64,000 nucleotides of DNA from Osmia lignaria lignaria (Eukaryota > Arthropoda > Insecta > Hymenoptera > Megachilidae), in the NCBI RefSeq assembly GCF_051020975.1, contig NW_027478169.1, positions 10,230,001 through 10,294,000 on the forward strand, written 5' to 3'. The translations under genes were made by a program, and so were the position numbers. Each line of letters opens with the position of its first letter. Within the stretch, counting starts at the first letter, position 1. The notes below the pieces were generated by a model. It had not been told where the DNA came from. It saw nothing but the letters and a program-made list of their open reading frames with translations, and did not search any database. This document shows positions 34,271 through 48,200 of the stretch, one piece after another.

Positions 34271-37200
34271 TCAGAAGCGTAGTTCTCGAGATATATCAAG
34301 ATATTTAAAAGTTCCGAAGCCGCACCAACATAATAGGGATACAGAAACACCGTGGCCCCGTTCTTTGAGATAACTCTGCACTAGTGCGAGCCGCAAATGC
34401 CACTTCCAGCTTAGCTGTGCAGAAGAAGAACAACAAGAAGAAGAAATATCTCGAAATATGTCCGTCAGGCCCCTTCCCTTGAGATAAATATGCAAATATC
34501 TCGGAAACGAAGCGAGCTATGGCAAAATGTTAAGCGACCTTTTTTGTAGAGAATTAAGTTTCCTACTTTTTATGTTCTATGATATTTTTTGATCAGATGC
34601 GTAGTTCTCGAGATATATCAAGATATTTAAAAGTTCCGAAGCCGCACCAACATAATAGAGATACAGAAACACCGTGGCCCCTTTCTTTGAGATAACTCTG
34701 CACTATTGCGAGCTGCAAATGCCACTTTCAGCTTAGCTGTACAGAAGAAGAACAACAAGAAGAAGAAATATCTCGAAATATGTCCGTCAGGCCCCTTCCC
34801 TTGAGATAAATCTGCAAATATCTCGGAAACGAAGCGAGCTATGGCAAAATGTTAAGAGACCTTTTTTGTAGAGAATTAAGTTTCCTACTGTTGATGTTCT
34901 ATGATATTTTTTGATCAGATGCGTAGTTCTCGAGATATATCAAGATATTCAAAAGTTCCGAAGCCGCACCAACATAATAGAGATACAGAAACACCGTGGC
35001 TCCTTTCTTTGAGATAACTCTGCACTATTGCGAGCTGCAAATGCCACTTCCAGCTTAGCTGTGCAGAGGAAGAACAACAAGAAGAAGAAATATCTCGAAA
35101 TATGTCCGTCAGGCCCCTTCCCTTGAGATAAATCTGCAAATATCTCGGAAACGAAGCGAGCTATGGCAAAATGTTAAGAGACCTTTTTTGTAGAGAATTA
35201 AGTTTCCTACTTTTTATGTTCTATGATATTTTTCGATCAGAGGCGTAGTTCTCGAGATATATCAAGATATTTAAAAGTTCCGAAGCCGCACCAACATAAT
35301 AGAGATACAGAAACACCGTGGCCCCTTTCTTTGAGATAACTCTGCACTATTGCGAGCTGTAAATGCCACTTCCAGCTTAGCTGTGCAGAAGAAGAACAAC
35401 AAGAAGAAGAAACATCTCGAAATATGTCCGTCAGGCCCCTTCCCTTGAGATAAATCTGCAAATATCTCGGAAACGAAGCGAGCTATGGCAAAATGTTAAG
35501 AGACCTTTTTTGTAGAGAATTAAGTTTCCTACTTTTTATGTTCTATGATATTTTTTGATCAGATGCGTAGTTCTCGAGATATATCAAGATATTCAAAAGT
35601 TGCGAAGCCGCACCAACATAATAGAGATACAGAAACACCGTGGCCCCTTTCTTTGAGATAACTCTGCACTATTGCGAGCTGCAAATGCCACTTCCAGCTT
35701 AGCTGTGCAGTGGAAGAACAACAAGCAGAAGAAATATCTCGAAATATGTCCGTCAGGCCAGTTCCTTTGAGCTGAATCTGCAAATATCTCGGAAACGAAG
35801 CGAGCTATGGCAAATTGTTAAGAGACGTTTTTTGTAGAGAATTAAGTTTCCTACTTTTTATGTTCTATGATATTTTTTGATCAGATGCGTAGTTCTCGAG
35901 ATATATCAAGATATTTAAAAGTTCCGAAGCCGCACCAACATAATAGAGATACAGAAACACCGTGGCCCCTTTCTTTGAGATAACTCTGCACTATTGCGAG
36001 CTGTAAATGCCACTTCCAGCTTAGCTGTGCAGAAGAAGAACAACAAGAAGAAGAAATATCTCGAAATATGTCCGTCAGGCCCCTTCCCTTGAGATAAATC
36101 TGCAAATATCTCGGAAACGAAGCGAGCTATGGCAAAATGTTAAGAGACCTTTTTTGTAGAGAATTAAGTTTCCTACTTTTTATGTTCTATGATATTTTTT
36201 GATCAGATGCGTAGTTCTCGAGATATATCAAGATATTTAAAAGTTCCGAAGCCGCACCAACATAATAGAGACACAGAAACACCGTGGCCCCTTTCTTTGA
36301 GATAACTCTGCACTATTGCGAGCTGTAAATGCCACTTCCAGCTTAGCTGTGCAGAAGAAGAACAACAAGAAGAAGAAATATCTCGAAATATGTCCGTCAG
36401 GCCCCTTCCCTTGAGATAAATCTGCAAATATCTCGGAAACGAAGCGAGCTATGGCAAAATGTTAAGAGACCTTTTTTGTAGAGAATTAAGTTTCCTACTT
36501 TTTATGTTCTATGATATTTTTCGATCAGAGGCGTAGTTCTCGAGATATATCAAGATATTTAAAAGTTCCGAAGCCGCACCAACATAATAGAGATACAGAA
36601 ACACCGTGGCCCCTTTCTTTGAGATAACTCTGCACTATTGCGAGCTGCAAATGCCACTTCCAGCTTAGCTGTGCAGAGGAAGAACAACAAGAAGAAGAAA
36701 TATCTCGAAATATGTCCGTCAGACCCCTTCCCTTGAGATGAATCTGCAAATATCTCGGAAACGAAGCGAGCTATGGCAAAACGTTAAGAGACCTTTTTTG
36801 TAGAGAATAATATTTCCTACAATTTACGTTCTATGATATTTTTTGATCAGAAGCGTAGTTTTCGAGATATATCGAGATATTTAAAAGTTCCGAAGCCGCA
36901 CCAACATAATAGAGATACAGAAACACCGTGGCCCCTTTCTTTGAGATAACTCTGCACTAGTGCGAGCCGCAAATGCCACTTCCAGCTTAGCTGTGCAGAA
37001 GAAGAGCAACAAGAAGAAGAAATATCTCGAAATATGTCCGACAGGCCCCTTCCCTTGAGATAAATCTGCAAATATCTCGGAAACGAAGCGAGCTATGGCG
37101 AAATGTTAAGAGACCTTTTTTGTAGAGAATTAAGTTTCCTACTTTTTATCTTCTATGATATTTTTTGGTCAGATGCGTAGTTCTCGAGATAGATCAAGAT

Positions 37201-37812
37201 ACTTAAAAGTTCCGAAGCCGCACCAACATAATAGAGATACAGAAACACCGTGGCCCCTCTCTTTGAGATAACTCTGCACTATTGCGAGCTGCAAATGCCA
37301 CTTCCAGCTTAGCTGTGCAGAAGAAGAACAACAAGAAGAAGAAATATCTCGAAATATGTCCGTCAGGCCCCTTCCCTTGAGATAAATCTGCAAATATCTC
37401 GGAAACGAAGCGAGCTATGGCAAAATGTTTAGAGACCTTTCTTGTAGAGAATTAAGTTTCCTACTTTTTATGTAGTATGATATTTTTTGATCAGATGCGT
37501 AGTTCTCGAGATATATCAAGATATTTAAAAGTTCCGAAGCCGCACCAACATAATAGAGATACAGAAACACCGTGGCCCCTTTCTTTGAGATAACTCTGCA
37601 CTATTGCGCGCTGCAAATGCCACTTCCAGCTTAGCTGTGCAGAAGAAGAACAACAAGAAGAAGAAATATCTCGAAATATGTCCGTCAGGCCCCTTCCCTT
37701 GAGATAAATCTGCAAATATCTCGGAAACGAAGCGAGCTATGGCAAAATGTTAAGAGACGTTTTTTGTAGAGAATTATGTTTCCTACAATTTATGTTCTAT
37801 GATATTTTTTGA
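34271..37812 (+). repeat. 11-mer segment, first copy (3542 bp)
   Basis: Eleven monomers are followed by a near copy of themselves. Markers in order: H (34271); CTGTACAG with CTACTGTTGATG (34593); GGCTCCTTTC with GAGGAAG (34915); TTTTTCGATCAGAGG with GAAACATCTCG (35237); AAGTTGCGAAG, GCAGTGGAAG and AAGCAGAAG (35559); two ordinary monomers (35881, 36203); CGATCAGAGG with CAGACCCC and AATAATATTTCC (36525); GTCCGACAGG (36847); TTTGGTCAG, GATAGATC and CCCCTCTC (37169); TTGCGCGCTG (37491). Confidence 0.85.
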
Positions 37813-40710
37813 TCAGAAGCGTAGTTCTCGAGATATATCAAGATATTTAAAAGTTCCGAAGCCGCACCAACATAATAGGGATACAGAAACACCGTGGCCC
37901 CGTTCTTTGAGATAACTCTGCACTAGTGCGAGCCGCAAATGCCACTTCCAGCTTAGCTGTGCAGAAGAAGAACAACAAGAAGAAGAAATATCTCGAAATA
38001 TGTCCGTCAGGCCCCTTCCCTTGAGATAAATATGCAAATATCTCGGAAACGAAGCGAGCTATGGCAAAATGTTAAGCGACCTTTTTTGTAGAGAATTAAG
38101 TTTCCTACTTTTTATGTTCTATGATATTTTTTGATCAGATGCGTAGTTCTCGAGATATATCAAGATATTTAAAAGTTCCGAAGCCGCACCAACATAATAG
38201 AGATACAGAAACACCGTGGCCCCTTTCTTTGAGATAACTCTGCACTATTGCGAGCTGCAAATGCCACTTTCAGCTTAGCTGTACAGAAGAAGAACAACAA
38301 GAAGAAGAAATATCTCGAAATATGTCCGTCAGGCCCCTTCCCTTGAGATAAATCTGCAAATATCTCGGACACGAAGCGAGCTATGGCAAAATGTTAAGAG
38401 ACCTTTTTTGTAGAGAATTAAGTTTCCTACTGTTGATGTTCTATGATATTTTTTGATCAGATGCGTAGTTCTCGAGATATATCAAGATATTCAAAAGTTC
38501 CGAAGCCGCACCAACATAATAGAGATACAGAAACACCGTGGCTCCTTTCTTTGAGATAACTCTGCACTATTGCGAGCTGCAAATGCCACTTCCAGCTTAG
38601 CTGTGCAGAGGAAGAACAACAAGAAGAAGAAATATCTCGAAATATGTCCGTCAGGCCCCTTCCCTTGAGATAAATCTGCAAATATCTCGGAAACGAAGCG
38701 AGCTATGGCAAAATGTTAAGAGACCTTTTTTGTAGAGAATTAAGTTTCCTACTTTTTATGTTCTATGATATTTTTCGATCAGAGGCGTAGTTCTCGAGAT
38801 ATATCAAGATATTTAAAAGTTCCGAAGCCGCACCAACATAATAGAGATACAGAAACACCGTGGCCCCTTTCTTTGAGATAACTCTGCACTATTGCGAGCT
38901 GTAAATGCCACTTCCAGCTTAGCTGTGCAGAAGAAGAACAACAAGAAGAAGAAACATCTCGAAATATGTCCGTCAGGCCCCTTCCCTTGAGATAAATCTG
39001 CAAATATCTCGGAAACGAAGCGAGCTATGGCAAAATGTTAAGAGACCTTTTTTGTAGAGAATTAAGTTTCCTACTTTTTATGTTCTATGATATTTTTTGA
39101 TCAGATGCGTAGTTCTCGAGATATATCAAGATATTCAAAAGTTGCGAAGCCGCACCAACATAATAGAGATACAGAAACACCGTGGCCCCTTTCTTTGAGA
39201 TAACTCTGCACTATTGCGAGCTGCAAATGCCACTTCCAGCTTAGCTGTGCAGTGGAAGAACAACAAGCAGAAGAAATATCTCGAAATATGTCCGTCAGGC
39301 CCCTTCCCTTGAGATAAATCTGCAAATATCTCGGAAACGAAGCGAGCTATGGCAAAATGTTAAGAGACCTTTTTTGTAGAGAATTAAGTTTCCTACTTTT
39401 TATGTTCTATGATATTTTTCGATCAGAGGCGTAGTTCTCGAGATATATCAAGATATTTAAAAGTTCCGAAGCCGCACCAACATAATAGAGATACAGAAAC
39501 ACCGTGGCCCCTTTCTTTGAGATAACTCTGCACTATTGCGAGCTGCAAATGCCACTTCCAGCTTAGCTGTGCAGAGGAAGAACAACAAGAAGAAGAAATA
39601 TCTCGAAATATGTCCGTCAGACCCCTTCCCTTGAGATGAATCTGCAAATATCTCGGAAACGAAGCGAGCTATGGCAAAACGTTAAGAGACCTTTTTTGTA
39701 GAGAATAATATTTCCTACAATTTACGTTCTATGATATTTTTTGATCAGAAGCGTAGTTTTCGAGATATATCGAGATATTTAAAAGTTCCGAAGCCGCACC
39801 AACATAATAGAGATACAGAAACACCGTGGCCCCTTTCTTTGAGATAACTCTGCACTAGTGCGAGCCGCAAATGCCACTTCCAGCTTAGCTGTGCAGAAGA
39901 AGAGCAACAAGAAGAAGAAATATCTCGAAATATGTCCGACAGGCCCCTTCCCTTGAGATAAATCTGCAAATATCTCGGAAACGAAGCGAGCTATGGCGAA
40001 ATGTTAAGAGACCTTTTTTGTAGAGAATTAAGTTTCCTACTTTTTATCTTCTATGATATTTTTTGGTCAGATGCGTAGTTCTCGAGATAGATCAAGATAC
40101 TTAAAAGTTCCGAAGCCGCACCAACATAATAGAGATACAGAAACACCGTGGCCCCTCTCTTTGAGATAACTCTGCACTATTGCGAGCTGCAAATGCCACT
40201 TCCAGCTTAGCTGTGCAGAAGAAGAACAACAAGAAGAAGAAATATCTCGAAATATGTCCGTCAGGCCCCTTCCCTTGAGATAAATCTGCAAATATCTCGG
40301 AAACGAAGCGAGCTATGGCAAAATGTTTAGAGACCTTTCTTGTAGAGAATTAAGTTTCCTACTTTTTATGTAGTATGATATTTTTTGATCAGATGCGTAG
40401 TTCTCGAGATATATCAAGATATTTAAAAGTTCCGAAGCCGCACCAACATAATAGAGATACAGAAACACCGTGGCCCCTTTCTTTGAGATAACTCTGCACT
40501 ATTGCGCGCTGCAAATGCCACTTCCAGCTTAGCTGTGCAGAAGAAGAACAACAAGAAGAAGAAATATCTCGAAATATGTCCGTCAGGCCCCTTCCCTTGA
40601 GATAAATCTGCAAATATCTCGGAAACGAAGCGAGCTATGGCAAAATGCTAAGAGACCTTTTTTGTAGAGAATTATGTTTCCTACAATTTATGTTCTATGA
40701 TATTTTTTGA
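37813..40710 (+). repeat. 9-mer segment, second copy lacking two monomers (2898 bp)
   Basis: The markers of the preceding 11-mer return in the same order at 37813, 38135, 38457, 38779, 39101, 39423, 39745, 40067 and 40389. The two ordinary monomers of the first copy are missing. Only a few private changes are seen, such as CGGACACGAAG at about 38368. The shortening is explained by the hybrid monomer at 39101. The copies are therefore a tandem duplication followed by a 644-bp loss in the second, or a gain in the first. Confidence 0.85.
39101..39422 (+). repeat. Hybrid monomer marking a 644-bp deletion
   Basis: Up to AAGCAGAAG (C at 39268) this monomer copies the one at 35559, including AAGTTGCGAAG and GCAGTGGAAG. 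From 39302 it reads GGCCCCTTCCCTTGAGATAAATC and then the tail of the monomer at 36203, instead of CCAGTTCCTTTGAGCTG. The switch lies within 39269-39301, about 33 bp, and joins points two monomers apart. This is one of the sharpest exchange junctions in the window. Confidence 0.85.
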
Positions 40711-43700
40711 TCAGAAGCGTAGTTTTCGAGATATATCGAGATATTTAAAAGTTCCGAAGCCGCACCAACATAATAGAGATACAGAAACACCGTGGCCCCT
40801 TTCTTTGGGATAACTCTGCACTATTGCGAGCTGCAAATGCCACTTCCAGCTTAGCTGTGCAGAGGAAGAACAACAAGAAGAAGAAATATCTCGAAATATG
40901 TCCGTCAGGCCAGTTCCTTTGAGCTGAATCTGCAAATATCTCGGAAACGAAGCGAGCTATGGCAAAATGTTAAGAGACCTTTTTTGTAGAGAATTATGTT
41001 TCCTACAATTTATGTTCTATGATATTTTTTGATCAGAAGCGTAGTTTTCGAGATATATCGAGATATTTAAAAGTTCCGCAGCCGCACCAACATAATAGGG
41101 ATACAGAAACACCGTGGCCCCTTTCTTTGAGATAACTCTGCACTATTGCGAGCTGCAAATGCCACTTCGAGCTTAGCTGTGCAGAAGAAGAACAACAAGA
41201 AGAAGAAATATCTCGAAATATGTCCGTCAGACCCCTTCCCTTGAGATGAATCTGCAAATATCTCGGAAACGAAGCGAGCTATGGCAAAACGTTAAGAGAC
41301 CTTTTTTGTAGAGAATAATATTTCCTACAATTTACGTTCTATGATATTTTTTGATCAGAAGCGTAGTTTTCGAGATATATCGAGATATTTAAAAGTTCCG
41401 AAGCCGCACCAACATAATAGAGATACAGAAACACCGTGGCCCCTTTCTTTGAGATAACTCTGCACTATTGCGAGCCGCAAATGCCACTTCCAGCTCAGCT
41501 GTGCAGAAGAAGAACAACAAGAAGAAGAAATATCTCGAAATATGTCCGTCAGGACAGTTCCTTTGAGCTGAATCTGCAAATATCTCGGAAACGAAGCGAG
41601 CTATGGCAAAATGTTAAGAGACGTTTTTTGTAGAGAATTATGTTTCCTACAATTTATGTTCTATGATATTTTTTGATCAGATGCGTAGTTCTCGAGATAT
41701 ATCCAGATATTTAAAAGTTCCGAAGCCGCACCAACATAATAGAGATACAGAAACACCGTGGCCCCTTTCTTTGAGATAACTCTGCACTATTGCGAGCTGT
41801 AAATGCCACTTCCAGCTTAGCTGTGCAGAAGAAGAACAACAAGAAGAAGAAATATCTCGAAATATGTCCGTCAGGCCCCTTCCCTTGAGATATATCTGCA
41901 AATATCTCGGAAACGAAGCGAGCTATGGCAAAATGTTACGAGACCTTTTTTGTAGAGAATTATGTTTCCTACAATTTATGTTCTATGATATTTTTTGAGC
42001 AGAAGCGTAGTTTTCGAGATATATCGAGATATTTAAAAGTTCCGAAGCCGCACCAACATAATAGAGATACAAAAAAACCGTGGCCCCTTTCTTTGAGATA
42101 ACTGTGCACCAGTGCGAGCCGCAAATGCCACTTCCAGCTTAGCTGTGCAGAAGAAGAACAACAAGAAGAAGAAATATCTCGAAATATGTCCGTCAGGCCC
42201 CTTCCCTTGAGATAAATCTGCAAATATCTCGGAAACGAAGCGAGCTATCGCAAAATGTTAAGAGACCTTTTTTGTAGAGAATTATGTTTCCTACAATTTA
42301 TGTTCTACGATATTTTTTGATCAGAAGCGTAGTTTTCGAGATATATCGAGATATTTAAAAGTTCCGAAGCCGCACCAACATAATAGAGATACAGAAACAC
42401 CGTGGCCCCTTTCTTTGAGATAACTCTGCACTAGTGCGAGCTGCAAATGCCACTTCCAGCTTAGCTGTGCAGAAGAAGAACAACAAGAAGAAGAAATATC
42501 TCGAAATATGTCCGTCAGGCCCCTTCCCTTGAGATAAATCTGCAAATATCTCGGAAACGAAGCGAGCTATGGCAAAATGTTAAGAGACCTTTTTTGTAGA
42601 GAATTAAGTTTCCTACAATTTATGTTCTATGATATTTTTTGATCAGATGCGTAGTTCTCGAGATATATCAAGATATTTAAAAGTTCCGAAGCCACACCAA
42701 CATAATAGAGATACAGAAACACCGTGGCCCCTTTCTTTGAGATAACTCTGCACTATTGCGAGCTGTAAATGCCACTTCCAGCATAGCTGTGCAGAAGAAG
42801 AACAACAAGAAGAAGAAATATCTCGAAATATGTCCGTCAGGCCCCTTCCGTTGTGATAAATCTGCAAATATCTCGGAAACGAAACGAGCTATGGCAAAAT
42901 GTTAAGAGACCTTTTTTGTAGAGAATTAAGTTTCCTACTTTTTATGTTCTATGATATTTTTTGATCAGAAGCGTAGTTTTCGAGATATATCGAGATATTT
43001 AAAAGTTCCGAAGCCGCACCAACATAATAGAGATACAGAAACACCGTGGCCCCTTTCTTTGAGATAACTCTGCACTATTGCGAGCTGCAAATGCCACTTC
43101 CAGCTTAGCTGTGCAGAGGAAGAACAACAAGAAGAAGAAATATCTCGAAATATGTCCGTCAGGCCAGTTCCTTTGAGCTGAATCTGCAAATATCTCGGAA
43201 ACGAAGCGATCTATGGCAAAATGTTAACAGACGTTTTTTGTAGAGAATTATGTTTCCTACAATTTATGTTCTATGATATTTTTTGATCAGAAGCGTAGTT
43301 TTCGAGATATATCGAGATATTTAAAAGTTCCGAAGCCCCACCAACATAATAGGGATACAGAAACACCGTGGCCCCTTTCTTTGAGATAACTCTGCACTAG
43401 TGCGAGCCGCAAATGCCACTTCCAGCTTAGCTGTGCAGAAGAAGAACAACAAGAAGAAGAAATATCTCGAAATATGTCCGTCAGGCCCCTTCCCTTGTGA
43501 TAAATCTGCAAATATCTCGGAAACGAAGCGAGCTATGGCAAAATGTTAAGAGACCTTTTTTGTAGAGAATTATGTTTCCTACAATTTATGTTCTATGATA
43601 TTTTTTGATCAGATGCGTAGTTCTCGAGATATATGAAGATATTTAAAAGTTCCGAAGACGCACCAACATAATAGAGATACAGAAACACCGTGGCCCCTTT

Positions 43701-44574
43701 CTTTGAGATAACTGTGCACCAGTGCGAGCCGCAAATGCAACTTCCAGCTTAGCTGTGCAGAAGAAGAACAACAAGAAGAAGAAATATCTCGAAATATGTC
43801 CGTCAGGCCCCTTCCCTTGAGATATATCTGCAAATATCTCGGAAACGAAGCGAGCTATGGCAAAATGTTAAGAGACCGTTTTTGTAGAGAATTATGTTTC
43901 CTACTTTTTATGTTCTATGATATTTTTTGATCAGACGCGTAGTTCTCGAGATATATCAAGATATGTAAAAGTTCCGAAGCCGCACCAACATAATAGAGAT
44001 ACAGAAACACCGTGGCCTCTTTCTTTGAGATAACTCTGCACTATTGCGAGCTGCAAATGCCGCTTCGAGCTTAGCTGTGCAGAAGAAGAACAACAAGAAG
44101 AAGAAATATCTCGAAATATGTCCGTCAGACCCCTTCCCTTGAGATGAATCTGCAAATATCTCGGAAACGAAGCGAGCTATGGCAAAATGTTAAGAGACCT
44201 TTTTTGTAGAGAATTATGCTTCCTACAATTTATGTTCTATGATATTTTTTGATCAGAAGCGTAGTTTTCGAGATATATCGAGATATTCAAAAGTTCCGAA
44301 GCCGCACCAACATAATAGAGATACAGAAACACCGTGGCCCCTTTCGTTGAGATAACTCTGCACTAGTGCGAGCCGCAAATGCCACTTCCAGCTTAGCTGT
44401 GCAGAAGAAGAACAACAAGAAGAAGAAATATCTCGAAATATGTCCGTCAGGCCCCTTCCCTTGAGATAAATCTGCAAATATCTCGGAAACGAAGCGAGCT
44501 ATGGCAAAATGTTAAGAGACCTTTTTTGTAGAGAATTAAGTTTCCTACTTTTTATGTTCTATGATATTTTTTGA
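40711..44574 (+). repeat. Diverged monomer block without clear HOR
   Basis: Twelve monomers carry many private changes, for example GTTCCGCAGCC (41033), GGACAGTTCC and CAGCTCAGC (41355), ATATCCAG (41677), ACAAAAAAACCG and TGAGCAGAAG (41999), CAGCATAGC and TTGTGATAAATC (42643), AAGCCCCACC (43287), ATATGAAG (43609), ATATGTAAAAG and GCCGCTTCG (43931). The tail of 41033 (CAGACCCC, AACGTTAAG, AATAATATTTCC) matches 36525 and 39423. 43609 and 43931 are diverged forms of types e and f of the following 12-mer. The block seems less recently homogenised than its neighbours. Confidence 0.8.
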
Positions 44575-45207
44575 TCAGATGCGTAGTTCTCGAGATATAT
44601 CAAGATATTTAAAAGTTCCGAAGCCGCACCAACATAATAGAGATACAGAAACACCGTGGCCCCTTTCTTTGAGATAACTCTGCACTAGTGAGAGCCGCAA
44701 ATGCCACTTCCAGCTTAGCTGTGCAGAAGAAGAACAACAAGAAGAAGAAATATCTCGAAATATGTCCGTCAGGCCCCTTCCCTTGAGATAAATCTGCAAA
44801 TATCTCGGAAACGAAGCGAGCTATGGCAAAATGTTAAGAGACCTTTTTTGTAGAGAATTAAGTTTCCTACTTTTTATGTTCTATGATATTTTTTGAGTTT
44901 TCGAGATATATCGAGATATTTAAAAGTTCCGAAGCCGCACCAACATAATAGAGATACAGAAACACCGTGGCCCCTTTCTTTGAGATAACTCTGCACTAGT
45001 CCGAGCCGCAAATGCCACTTCCAGCTTAGCTGTGCAGAAGAAGAACAACAAGAAGAAGAAATATCTCGAAATATGTCCGTCAGGCCGCTTCCCTTGAGAT
45101 ATATCTGCAAATATCTCGGAAACGAAGCGAGCTATGGCAAAATGTTAAGATACGTTTTTTGTAGAGAATTATGTTTCCTACAATTTATGTTCTATGATAT
45201 TTTTTGA
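44575..45207 (+). repeat. Two monomers, the second 311 bp with an 11-bp deletion
   Basis: The monomer at 44575 carries GTGAGAGCC. The next (44897-45207) lacks 11 bp at its start: TTTTTTGA runs straight into GTTTTCGAG at 44896/44897, where TCAGAAGCGTA would be expected. It has CTAGTCCGAGCC and a tail with AAGATACG, features met again in the monomer at 48750. It is the only length change above 1 bp in the window. Confidence 0.9.
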
Positions 45208-48200
45208 TCAGAAGCGTAGTTTTCGAGATATATTGAGATATTTAAAAGTTCCGAAGCCGCACCAACATAATAGAGATACAGAAACACCGTGGCCCCTTTC
45301 TTTGAGATAACTCTGCACTAGTGCGAGCCGCAAATGCCACTTCCAGCTTAGCTGTGCAGAAGAAGAACAACAAGAAGAAGAAATATCTCGAAATATGTCC
45401 GTCAGGCCCCTTCCCTTGAGATAAATCTGCAAATATCTCGGAAACGAAGCGAGCTATGGCAAAATGTTAAGAGACCTTTTTTGTAAAGAATTATGTTTCC
45501 TACAATTTATGTTCTATGATATTTTTTGATCAGAAGCGTAGTTTTCGAGATATATCGAGATATTTAAAAGTTCCGAAGCCGCACCAACATAATAGAGATA
45601 CAGAAACACCGTGGCCCCTTTCTTTGAGATAACTCTGCACTATTGCTACCTGCAAATGCCACTTCCAGCTCAGCTGTGCAGAAGAAGAACAACAAGAAGA
45701 AGAAATATCTCGAAATATGTCCGTCAGGCCCCTTCCCTTGAGATAAATCTGCAAATATCTCGGAAAGGAAGCGAGCTATGGCAAAATGTTAAGAGACCTT
45801 TTTTGTAGAGAATTAAGTTTCCTACTTTTTATGTTCTATGATATTTTTTGATCAGATGCGTAGTTCTCGAGATATATCAAGATATTTAAAAGTTCCGAAA
45901 CCGCACCAACATAATAGAGATACAGAAACACCGTGGCCCCTTTCTTTGAGACAACTCTGCACTATTGCGAGCTGGAAATGCCACTTCCAGTTTAGCTGTG
46001 CAGAAGAAGAACAACAAGAAGAAGAAATATCTCGAAATATGTCCGTTAGGCCCCTTCCCTTGAGATAAATATGCAAATATCTCGGAAACGAAGCGAGCTA
46101 TGGCAAAATGTTAAGAGACCTTTTTTGTAGAGAATTAAGTTTCCTACTTTTTATGTTCTATCATATTTTTTGATCAGAAGCGTAGTTTTCGAGATATATC
46201 GAGATATTTAAAAGTTCCGAAGCCGCACCAACATAATAGAGATACAGAAACACCGTGGCCCCTTTCTTTGAGATAACTCTGCACTAGTGCGAGCCGCAAA
46301 TGCCACTTCCAGCTTAGCTGTGCAGAAGAAGAACAACAAGAAGAAGAAATATCTCGAAATATGTCCGTCAGGCCCCTTCCCTTGAGATATATATGCAAAT
46401 ATCTCGGAAACGAAGCGAGCTATGGCAAAATGTTAAGAGACCTTTTTTGTAGAGAATTAAGTTTCCTACTTTTTATGTTCTATGACATTTTTTGATCAGA
46501 TGCGTAGTTCTCGAGATATATCAAGATATTTAAAAGTTCCGAAGCCGCACCAACATAATAGAGATACAGAAACACCGTGGCCCCTTTCCTTAAGATAACT
46601 CTGCACTATTGCGAGCTGCAAATGCCACTTCCAGCTTAGCTGTGCAGAGGAAGAACAACAAGAAGACGAAATATCTCGAAATATGTCCGTCAGGCCAGTT
46701 CCTTTGAGCTGAATCTGCAAATATCTCGGAAACGAAGCGAGCTATGGCAAAATGTTAAGAGACGTTTTTTGTAGAGAATTATGTTTCCTACAATTTATGT
46801 TCTATGATATTTTTTGATCAGAAGCGTGGTTTTCGAGATGTATCGAGATATTTAAAAGTTCCGAAGACGCACCAACATAATAGAGATACAGAAACACCGT
46901 GGCCCCTTTCTTTGAGATAACTGTGCACTAGTGCGAGCCGCAAATGCAACTTCCAGCTTAGCTGTGCAGAAGAAGAACAACAAGAAGAAGAAATATCTCG
47001 AAATATGTCCGTCAGGCCCCTTCCCTTGAGATATATCTGCAAATATCTCGGAAACGAAGCGAGCTATGGCAAAATGTTAAGAGACCGTTTTTGTAGAGAA
47101 TTATGTTTCCTACTTTTTATGTTCTATGATATTTTTTGATCAGACGCGTAGTTCTCGAGATATATCAAGATATTTAAAAGTTCCGAAGCCGCACCAACAT
47201 AATAGAGATACAGAAACACCGTGGTCTCTTTCTTTGAGATAACTCTGCACTATTGCGAGCTGCAAATGCCACTTCCAGCTTAGCTGTGCAGAAGAAGAAC
47301 AACAAGAAGAAGAAATATCTCGAAATATGTCCGTCAGGCCCCTTACCTTGAGATATATCTGCAAATATCTCGGAAACGAAGCGAGCTATGGCAAAATGTT
47401 AAGAGACCTTTTTTGTAGAGAATTATGTTTCCTACAATTTAGGTTCTATGATATTTTTTGATCAGAAGCGTAGTTTTCGAGATATATCGAGATATTTAAA
47501 AGTTCCGAAGCCGCACCAACATAATAGAGATACAGAAACACCGTGGCCCCTTTCTTTGAGATAACTCTGCACTAGTGCGAGCCGCAAATGCCACTTCCAG
47601 CTTAGCTGTGCAGAAGAAGGACAACAAGAAGAAGAAATATCTCGAAATATGTCCGTCAGGCCGCTTCCCTTGAGATATATCTGCAAATATCTCGGAAACG
47701 AAGCGAGCTATGGCAAAATGTTAAGAGACCTTTTTTGTAGAGAATTAAGTTTCCTACTTTTTATGTTCTATGATATTTTTTGATCAGATGCGTAGTTCTC
47801 GAGATATATCAAGATACTTAAAAGTTCCGAAGCCGCACCAACATAATAGAGATACAGAAACACCGTGGCCCCTTTCTTTGAGATAACTCTGCACTAGTGC
47901 GAGCCGCAAATGCCACTTCCAGCTTAGCTGTGCAGAAGAAGAACAACAAGAAGAAGAAATATCTCGAAATATGTCCGTCAGGCCCCTTCCCTTGAGATAT
48001 ATATGCAAATATCTCGGAAACGAAGCGAGCTATGGCAAAATGTTAAGAGACCTTTTTTGTAGAGAATTAAGTTTCCTACTTTTTATGTTCTATGACATTT
48101 TTTGATCAGATGCGTAGTTCTCGAGATATATCAAGATATTTAAAAGTTCCGAAGCCGCACCAACATAATAGAGATACAGAAACACCGTGGCCCCTTTCTT

